The notes under the pieces: model-generated
Told to the model about the DNA's origin: nothing
Databases searched by the model: none
Seen by the model: the letters and a program-made list of their open reading frames with translations, nothing else
From: an uncultured Eubacteriales bacterium
GTDB lineage: Bacteria > Bacillota > Clostridia > Oscillospirales > Butyricicoccaceae
Length of the DNA stretch: 36,148 bases
Reading direction: 5' to 3'
Assembly: GCA_910586105.1 (NCBI GenBank)
Contig: CAJUGU010000027.1
Location: 1-36,148, forward strand
Program-made: the position numbers and the translations under genes
In this document: positions 31,243 through 36,148 of the stretch, one piece after another
Position numbering within the stretch: the stretch's first letter is position 1
How the letters are laid out: each line of letters begins with the position of its first letter

Positions 31243-31908
31243 TTACAGGGGTTCGCCGATCCCGTCCAGCACGGTCATCAGGTTTTGATACGAGGCTTCG
31301 CTCGCTGCGCCATAGAGCATTTGAAGCTCCCCGTCTTCGCATTCCAGGATCGCGGCCAGATTGTCCGGCGCATTCTGATAAAGCGTGATTTTCATGCCGC
31401 TGATCCATGGCCCAAACGAATACGGCAGCTGCGTCAGCCCGGCGCGGATTCGGGCCAGTTCGTCTTCGGTCAGCCAGAAGAAGTCGCAGGGGGCGAATTC
31501 GATCCCGATCACGGATTCGTAAGCAAGCGCCGCAGGCAAAAAGACGCTGACCGCAGGCGCGCAAAGCGCCCATTCTCCCTCGTCCTCCGATTCATAGACC
31601 GGCGGGTCGGGTAAACACAGGTCTTCCCGGCGGATACCCGCGCGGCATACGCCCTGGTTTTCGACCAACAGGGTCAGGTATTCGGAGCGTTGCAGCCATT
31701 CCCAACGCTGGAAATCCTCTGGCAGCATCCAGGTATCCTGTACATGGTGGAATGCAGCCGTCCGCCCTGCGGCGCGATAATATTCCTCCAAAACGGCTGG
31801 CAGTGCGCCAAACCGTTCTTTGAGCGCCGCAATATCTGCGTCGGCGTAGCCTTGCAGCTCCGAAACCCCATAAAGCGGCTTCAACGTTTCCCAAAAAGGT
31901 GCTGCCAT
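31243..31908 (-). CDS. SUKH (SMI1/KNR4)-like protein
   Basis: 221 residues. The N-terminal LKERFGALPAVLEEYYRAAG is the helix-turn of SUKH proteins. A middle region with PEDFQRWEWLQRSEYLTLLV and a strand-rich end complete the fold. Many SUKH proteins are immunity proteins against polymorphic toxins. GGAGGGG lies eight bases before the ATG at 31908; codons upstream of it are in frame but have no ribosome site. It is the second gene of a pair, 104 bases after the upstream SUKH gene. No toxin is in the window. Confidence 0.75.
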   Translation of the reverse strand: MAAPFWETLKPLYGVSELQGYADADIAALKERFGALPAVLEEYYRAAGRTAAFHHVQDTWMLPEDFQRWEWLQRSEYLTLLVENQGVCRAGIRREDLCLPDPPVYESEDEGEWALCAPAVSVFLPAALAYESVIGIEFAPCDFFWLTEDELARIRAGLTQLPYSFGPWISGMKITLYQNAPDNLAAILECEDGELQMLYGAASEASYQNLMTVLDGIGEPL

Positions 31909-32012
31909 TTTTCGATCCCCTCCATTTTTTAGTCGTCCGTTTCGATCGGGCACACGGTTTCCACAGCCGTGCGCGGAACATTGTGCCGCGCTGTTTTGGG
32001 CTGTGGGCGTTT

Positions 32013-32696
32013 TCAGCTGCGCTTGATCTTGCGCGACCGCTTGAGTCCCCGCCAAAAATCGATTTGTTCCCGTACCCATTCCAAATTGGATATGCGATCC
32101 AGCCATTGCTGATAAAATGCATCGAAGCTAGCCGCTACGAACCCGTAAGCGTCCGAATTGTCATAGTCGAAGACCTGCCCGCGCCGCTCGCCTGCGGTGA
32201 CGATCCCAAAATCCCATTGGCACCCATGCGTCCCAAGGATGAAAAATCCGTTCAGCTCGCACCACTCGTATTCGGTTTCCGGCTTCTCATAAACGAAATA
32301 CCGTTCGGGCGTCTTCTCATAGGCTTCGCGGGTCGCGATCGCATGCGCTTCAAGATCGTCCGGCTGCATCGGGCGCGGCGTGAACGGAACCGCAAGGCTG
32401 CGGCGGTATTCCTGCCGGTAGCATTCCGCCTGCGGCGAGTCGCTCTTCGCCAGCTTGGTCATAAAGGGATAGATCCCATAGTCGGGCCCGGCTCCGCCGT
32501 CGCCGACCTGTGTGATGAAATGAAAATATTCCTCCGGCAACCGGAAGCCGTATTTTTCTTCCACCCCGCGGACAAAAGACGCTTCCAGCGGCGGGTTCAG
32601 CTGGTAATGATGCGTTGAGGCCCCGAAGAGATCGAACTTTTGATCGATCCGCCGCGCCTGCGCGAGTACCCGGTCGATATCTTCCCGTTTCAGCAT
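32013..32696 (-). CDS. SUKH-1 (SMI1/KNR4) family protein
   Basis: 227 residues. The SUKH core is obvious: EEKYGFRLPEEYFHFITQVG, then DGGAGPDYGIYPF, and later GTHGCQWDFGIVTAGERRG with a C-terminal FDAFYQQWLDRI. This family contains bacterial immunity proteins and yeast Smi1-like regulators. AAGGAGG lies six bases before the ATG at 32696. Own promoter at 32743-32771. Possibly an orphan immunity gene against toxins from competitors; that is inference. Confidence 0.88.
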   Translation of the reverse strand: MLKREDIDRVLAQARRIDQKFDLFGASTHHYQLNPPLEASFVRGVEEKYGFRLPEEYFHFITQVGDGGAGPDYGIYPFMTKLAKSDSPQAECYRQEYRRSLAVPFTPRPMQPDDLEAHAIATREAYEKTPERYFVYEKPETEYEWCELNGFFILGTHGCQWDFGIVTAGERRGQVFDYDNSDAYGFVAASFDAFYQQWLDRISNLEWVREQIDFWRGLKRSRKIKRS

Positions 32697-32742
32697 TTGA
32701 AACCTCCTTGTGGAAACGCCTACGTCCGTTCCCTTTTTCTTT

Positions 32743-32771
32743 AGGATATCATTTTCGGCTGCGTCCGTCAA
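32743..32771 (-). promoter_or_regulatory. Sigma-A promoter of the SUKH pair
   Basis: TTGACG (32771-32766), 17 bases, TATCCT (32748-32743). Confidence 0.75.
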
Positions 32772-32945
32772 TAGGCGGGAGGATGCCGCCCAGAACGGCA
32801 AAATGCCTGCTCCAAGCATGAACCGGTTCGGAAACTTTCCAAACCGGTCTATGAGAGCGTCCCCGGTTGATCCCTTGCGCATCTGGGGGTGCTTTTTTCG
32901 AGACAGCCGGAGCTTTTGGAATGGTCATGGACTCCGGAAACAACG

Positions 32946-33201
32946 TCATTCCAACAGCCGCAGGATCTCGGGCGTCAGCTTTTCGCGCTGCTTTTTCGTG
33001 CAGGGCAACGGCGAGCTCTGCCCTGCACCCGCCCCTCGCCGGGGTGGCGTCCTACGCGGACAGCGGCAGGGCGATTCTGGCCAGCCCGACAGGGATCCCC
33101 TGTATCCTCATGTTCCAAACCATGGTCATGCACATCCCCAGTGCAAACAGGATACCGCCGGTCATGCTTAGGATCAGGGGCACAAAATCTTTCTTCTTCA
33201 T
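32946..33201 (-). pseudogene. Degraded small membrane-protein gene
   Basis: GGAGG lies eight bases before an ATG at 33201 opening a 49-codon frame: MKKKDFVPLILSMTGGILFA, LGMCMTMVW and a broken end GLARIALPLSA with a stop at 33052. I recall clostridial proteins near TetR/MATE genes with this start and with two copies of the LGMCM membrane motif. This frame seems to join copy 1 to the end of copy 2 and then run out of frame. In another frame the following DNA reads TKKQREKLTPEILRLLE to a stop at 32946, a protein-like fragment of unknown origin. A short functional peptide is still possible. Confidence 0.45.
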
Positions 33202-33321
33202 GTTGAAAACCTCCGCAGCTTTATTATCAAGCAATATCTCGCTTGCTGACGCTATGATACCGCCCGGCTGTTTGCATATCGTTTATAAACTGGTTCAAAA
33301 TCATTAAGATTTCAGCCCGCA

Positions 33322-33363
33322 CAAAAAATTGCCGCTTATGGCCGGAAACGGTCATAAGCGGCA
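33322..33363 (-). terminator. Terminator of the MATE gene
   Basis: On the minus strand TGCCGCTTATG pairs with CATAAGCGGCA across a 12-base loop containing further pairs, then ATTTTTTG. Confidence 0.9.
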
Positions 33364-33491
33364 GTTTACTGTCTTCCGGAAGGAAGCTAACGCCTTCGGC
33401 GACAGCCGGTTCCCTATTTCAGTCCAGAGCGGGAGCCGATACGTGAGCCGCGTTCCAAGCCCGCGACGGGACAAAACCCGGCTGGCTCCGG

Positions 33492-34865
33492 TCAGCCGTC
33501 CTGCAGCGCCAGCCGTGAAATGCTCCGGAACTCCGAAAACAGCATTCCAACGGTCAGCAGCGTGACGATCAGGTCGGTCAGCGCAGGCGCAAGGAATACG
33601 CCGTCGACGCCTAACCCGCCGACCTGCGGCAGCACGAACACCAACGGGACAAACAGGAGAATTTGCCGCAGCAGTACCAGCGCGCTCGCCTTGGAAGCCT
33701 TCCCCAGCGCCTGCATCAACGTGATCGCCATAAGTACGAGCCCCAGGAAAATGTATGTGCTGAACAGGATCCGGAAGTTGACGACGCCCTGCCCGACGAT
33801 GCCCGCATCCTGGATGAACCAGGACAGGATCGTGCCCGGCGCAAGCTGGATGGGGATATAAAAGAGCAGGCTCAGCACGGTCGCCCCCAAGATGAACACC
33901 TTCGTAAACTGCTTGACGCGCTCGTACTGCTTCGCCCCGAAATTGGCGCCCGCCGCAGGCTGGAAGCCCTGACCGACGCCCCACAGCGGGATCATGGTGA
34001 ACGACTGGATGCTCAGCGCCGCGCCCAGCAGGATCTGCCAACGGTCGCCGCCGTACCGGGCGGCGGCGTTATAAAGGGCGGTCTGCTGTACCAGCGTCAT
34101 GACCTGCATCAGCATTGCCGAAAACCCGACGCCAAGGATGCCCGGGATCAGCGACGGCTCCAGCCGGATCCCATGGATCCGGACGGTCCTGCTCTTCGCA
34201 AGGAAATACCAAAGGGTGATCGCTGCGGTGACGGCCTGCGAAAAGATCGTGGCATACGCCGCGCCTTCCACGCCCCGCCCGCCGGCGCGCAGCAGCACGA
34301 TCAAAACCGGATCCAGAACGATGTTCAGCACCGCGCCCGTGCCGGTGATCAGCATGGCCTTTTTCAATATCCCCTCGCCGCGCAGGATCATATTGGCCGA
34401 CTGCGCGAAGTTGACGAACAGCGATCCGGCGAACACGATCCGCAAATACCGCTCCGCAGTATCCAAGATCGCGCCCTCCGCGCCGCTCAGGGTCAGCAGC
34501 GGGCGGGTAAAAAGCATCCCGGCGACGGTCACGACGATCCCAAGGATCAGGTTCATCGCGATCAGGTTGCCCAGGATCCGGTCGACCGTCTTTTGATCCT
34601 TCCGCCCCAACGCGCGGGAAAGCACCGAGGCCGAGCCTACGCCGATCAGCGTGGCAATGCCCGTGTTGATGAGCGTGAACGGATAGGCTACGGAGACCGC
34701 GCCCATCGCGATCTCGTCAATCAGCTGGCCGACAAAGACGCGGTCCATGAAATTGTACAGCCCGACGACTACCATCCCTATGATCGCGGGGATGCTCAGC
34801 GAGAGCATCAGCCGGAATGGCGGATCGGTCAGCAATCTGGTTCGGGTATCGGTTTTCTGTTTCAT
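33492..34865 (-). CDS. MATE-family efflux transporter
   Basis: 457 residues with twelve predicted membrane segments in two homologous halves. The first half has GLYNFMDRVFVGQLIDEIAM and VGSASVLSRALGR. The second starts near GVGFSAMLMQVMTLVQ and has WGVGQGFQPAAGANFGAKQY. Exports cationic drugs or metabolites in exchange for Na+ or H+. AAGGAGG lies ten bases before the ATG at 34865. The operator GTTAGC-ATTC-GCTAAT is directly upstream, with its end forming a candidate -10 TAACTA. A TetR gene lies 285 bases further upstream on the same strand and could also govern it. Confidence 0.93.
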   Translation of the reverse strand: MKQKTDTRTRLLTDPPFRLMLSLSIPAIIGMVVVGLYNFMDRVFVGQLIDEIAMGAVSVAYPFTLINTGIATLIGVGSASVLSRALGRKDQKTVDRILGNLIAMNLILGIVVTVAGMLFTRPLLTLSGAEGAILDTAERYLRIVFAGSLFVNFAQSANMILRGEGILKKAMLITGTGAVLNIVLDPVLIVLLRAGGRGVEGAAYATIFSQAVTAAITLWYFLAKSRTVRIHGIRLEPSLIPGILGVGFSAMLMQVMTLVQQTALYNAAARYGGDRWQILLGAALSIQSFTMIPLWGVGQGFQPAAGANFGAKQYERVKQFTKVFILGATVLSLLFYIPIQLAPGTILSWFIQDAGIVGQGVVNFRILFSTYIFLGLVLMAITLMQALGKASKASALVLLRQILLFVPLVFVLPQVGGLGVDGVFLAPALTDLIVTLLTVGMLFSEFRSISRLALQDG

Positions 34866-34888
34866 GACAAAGGAACCTCCTTTTTATA

Positions 34889-34904
34889 GTTAGCATTCGC
34901 TAAT
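34889..34904. promoter_or_regulatory. GTTAGC-N4-GCTAAT operator upstream of MATE
   Basis: Same 16-bp architecture as the sites at 3357-3372, 3434-3449 and 35083-35098, with one mismatch. On the minus strand its end gives TAACTA, 17 bases after TTTAGA, reproducing the promoter-operator geometry of the flavodoxin operon. Confidence 0.65.
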
Positions 34905-34960
34905 ACATTTCTAAAATACCAGACAGGCCTTCGGCGGTTGGCCCCATTTCGCCCATTTTC

Positions 34961-35062
34961 TCACGGTGGGAACGGCGGGATTTTGGCGGCATCCATTCCC
35001 AGCCTGCCGCGTGTCTCCGCTCCCCAGCCCCAGATGCTGGGCCATGGGCTTTGTACTTGCAT
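34961..35062 (-). CDS. 33-residue small ORF between TetR and MATE genes
   Basis: GGGAGG lies seven bases before the ATG at 35062. The peptide starts MQVQSPWPSIWGWGAETRGR and ends KIPPFPP. It is rich in Trp and Pro and has no membrane segment. It lies between two GTTAGC operators and upstream of the exporter. It may be a leader peptide or a small functional product; chance cannot be excluded. Not recognised. Confidence 0.4.
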   Translation of the reverse strand: MQVQSPWPSIWGWGAETRGRLGMDAAKIPPFPP

Positions 35063-35082
35063 ATCGCATCCTCCCTCACATC

Positions 35083-35098
35083 GTTAGCGTTAGCTAAC
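35083..35098. promoter_or_regulatory. GTTAGC-N4-GCTAAC operator before the small ORF
   Basis: GTTAGC-GTTA-GCTAAC, perfect arms. It lies 20 bases upstream of the 33-residue ORF start and downstream of the TetR gene's end hairpin (CAGGCTGCCA / TGGCAGCCTG, about 35114-35148). Confidence 0.65.
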
Positions 35099-35150
35099 CC
35101 ATGGTTTTATTTGCAGGCTGCCACCCGTTTGATGGGGATGGCAGCCTGTT

Positions 35151-35795
35151 TCACAGTCCTTTAGCGCACTGCGCCGCGTCCGGGTAAAAGACCGCCGAAA
35201 ACCCGGCCCGGTTGTATTCTCCCAACAGGATCATGTATTTTTCAGCTTCTTCCCGGCTCATCCCGTGCCGGATCACTTCAAACATCCCCTCAAAATACGA
35301 GGTCGAGACAATGTGCAACAGGTTTTCGGTCATGGAAGGATCGACCTCGGTCGGACAGCCGACGGCTTCCATATATTTGAAGGTGTATCTCACTTCGATG
35401 CGCACCAGTTCGTCCACAAAGTTTTGGAACCGCGTGCCATAGGACGCGTCCAGCAGGAGCCGGAAGGCGTCCAGGTGGTCGTAGATATAGTCGAGCATCC
35501 GGCCCATTTCGCCTTCGGTATAACGCCCCATCTCCCGGCGCTGCGTTTCGGCGTCGAAGCGGTGGAAGGTCTCATGCACCCGGATAAAGGTTTCCATCAT
35601 CTGGGTCAGCACAGGCTCGACAATCGCGCTGAACAACCCTTCCTTGTCCTTGAAACGCACATAGATCGAGTTGGTGCTCGTGCCCGCTGCCGCCGCAATG
35701 CTGCGCAGCGAAGCATCCGTATACCCTTTTTCGAGGAATTCCTCGGCCGCGTATTGCAGGATCCGTTCGGATACGCCCTCGATCTGTTTTGCCAT
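35151..35795 (-). CDS. TetR-family transcriptional regulator
   Basis: 214 residues. The N-terminal HTH is ILQYAAEEFLEKGYTDASLR ... AAAAGTSTNSIYVRFKDKEGLF (about 12-55), with a helical ligand domain after it. I chose ATG 35795: GAGG lies eight bases upstream, while the ATG six codons earlier has no ribosome site and sits on the operator repeats. The promoter and a 19-bp perfect palindrome at 35822-35840 point to autorepression. Likely partner is the MATE exporter downstream. Confidence 0.92.
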   Translation of the reverse strand: MAKQIEGVSERILQYAAEEFLEKGYTDASLRSIAAAAGTSTNSIYVRFKDKEGLFSAIVEPVLTQMMETFIRVHETFHRFDAETQRREMGRYTEGEMGRMLDYIYDHLDAFRLLLDASYGTRFQNFVDELVRIEVRYTFKYMEAVGCPTEVDPSMTENLLHIVSTSYFEGMFEVIRHGMSREEAEKYMILLGEYNRAGFSAVFYPDAAQCAKGL

Positions 35796-35808
35796 TTCCG
35801 CGCCCTCT

Positions 35809-35867
35809 TTCATAACACCGTTTCATAACACTGTTATGAATATAGCATATTACCCGCCCCTTGTCAA
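35809..35867 (-). promoter_or_regulatory. TetR promoter with palindromic operator
   Basis: TTGACA (35867-35862), 17 bases, TATATT (35844-35839). Overlapping the -10 and start is TTCATAACA-C-TGTTATGAA (35822-35840), a perfect 9+1+9 repeat. A third TTCATAACA half-site lies at 35809-35817, 13 bases from the first. Confidence 0.85.
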
Positions 35868-36148
35868 GCGGTATTTTCCGTTTCCCGGAAAATTTCCCGG
35901 CTAAAGACCGATGGCGCGTGCTGGCGGCTCTGCGAACGGTCGGCGCTCTCTCGGCGGCTCCCACGCAAGGGAACGGGAGTATATCCGCTCACAGATGCTC
36001 TTTCCGGTCGTGAAGCGCCCGGGCGGGCAATCCATGCCGGTATGCCGCGTGGAACGTCAGACGTCCTTACACGCGAAAAAGGCTGCCGGCAAATTGATAT
36101 GCTCCCTCTATGAAAGACAGTGAAATAACAAAACACTGTCATCATAGG
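35868..36148. other. Window end, no gene; inverted repeat at the edge
   Basis: No supported coding region. GGAAAATTTCC-like symmetry occurs near 35880-35900. At 36108-36147, CTATGA-N2-GACAGTG pairs with CACTGTC-N1-TCATAG around an 11-base A-rich loop; the window ends one base later, so its context is unknown. Confidence 0.4.

Noticed and set aside
1..36148. CRISPR array, rRNA or prophage genes
   Set aside because: No regularly spaced repeats, no rRNA sequence and no phage structural or integrase genes were seen.

Overview
The window looks like chromosome of a spore-forming, low-oxygen gut Clostridium, most likely of the Oscillospirales/Ruminococcaceae type. The reasons are a fairly GC-rich sequence with strong AGGAGG ribosome sites and consensus sigma-A promoters, families typical of Clostridia (CD1247-type zinc ribbon beside efp, DUF3793 beside flavodoxin, DUF1847, TIGR04076, a GlcT-like antiterminator beside ptsG), and two cysteine-rich proteins whose upstream motifs resemble mother-cell sporulation promoters. 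This placement is inference from gene families.

Layout: 1-1900 holds a tRNA-Val(GAC), a CD1247-like zinc-ribbon gene, efp and a lipoprotein gene, all on the minus strand. 2310-3460 is a DUF3793-flavodoxin operon behind a promoter carrying a GTTAGC-N4-GCTAAC operator. 3607-9153 holds a small protein with 19 Cys in 75 residues, mtaB, a small conserved protein, a secreted SH3-NlpC/P60 cell-wall hydrolase, a membrane-anchored protein and a conserved 325-residue protein with a Cys-rich tail. 9350-13182 is an ABC importer operon (permease, ATPase, lipoprotein) ending in a DUF1847 protein. 13294-15623 has an acetolactate synthase large subunit with an unusual Cys cluster and a TIGR04076 protein. 15773-17712 is a self-regulated GntR (YtrA-type)/ABC module. 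17928-20696 is a divergent XRE regulator/M13 peptidase pair sharing a 21-bp palindrome.

20700-23310 is a gene graveyard: a frameshifted erythromycin-esterase C-terminus, two decayed transposases on opposite strands and a run of 15 C. Normal gene density resumes with a YgjP/DUF45 metallopeptidase, a small membrane protein, an ABC-F ATPase behind tandem leader terminators, a decayed Phd/YefM antitoxin, a TM-anchored protein and an ArsC/Spx-like protein. 27884-31107 is a glucose-PTS unit (RAT and terminator, GlcT/LicT antiterminator, EIICBA). 31243-32696 has two tandem SUKH (SMI1/KNR4) genes without a toxin. The window closes with a degraded small membrane protein, a MATE exporter, a 33-codon small ORF and a TetR regulator; the MATE region carries two more copies of the GTTAGC operator seen 31 kb away at the flavodoxin operon.

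Main leads: the shared GTTAGC operator linking flavodoxin/DUF3793 to MATE export; predicted ribosome-mediated attenuation of the ABC-F gene; two Cys-rich proteins with a common candidate sporulation promoter; the XRE/M13 operator; and several short ORFs with good ribosome sites next to regulated genes. No CRISPR array, rRNA, prophage or intact insertion sequence was seen.
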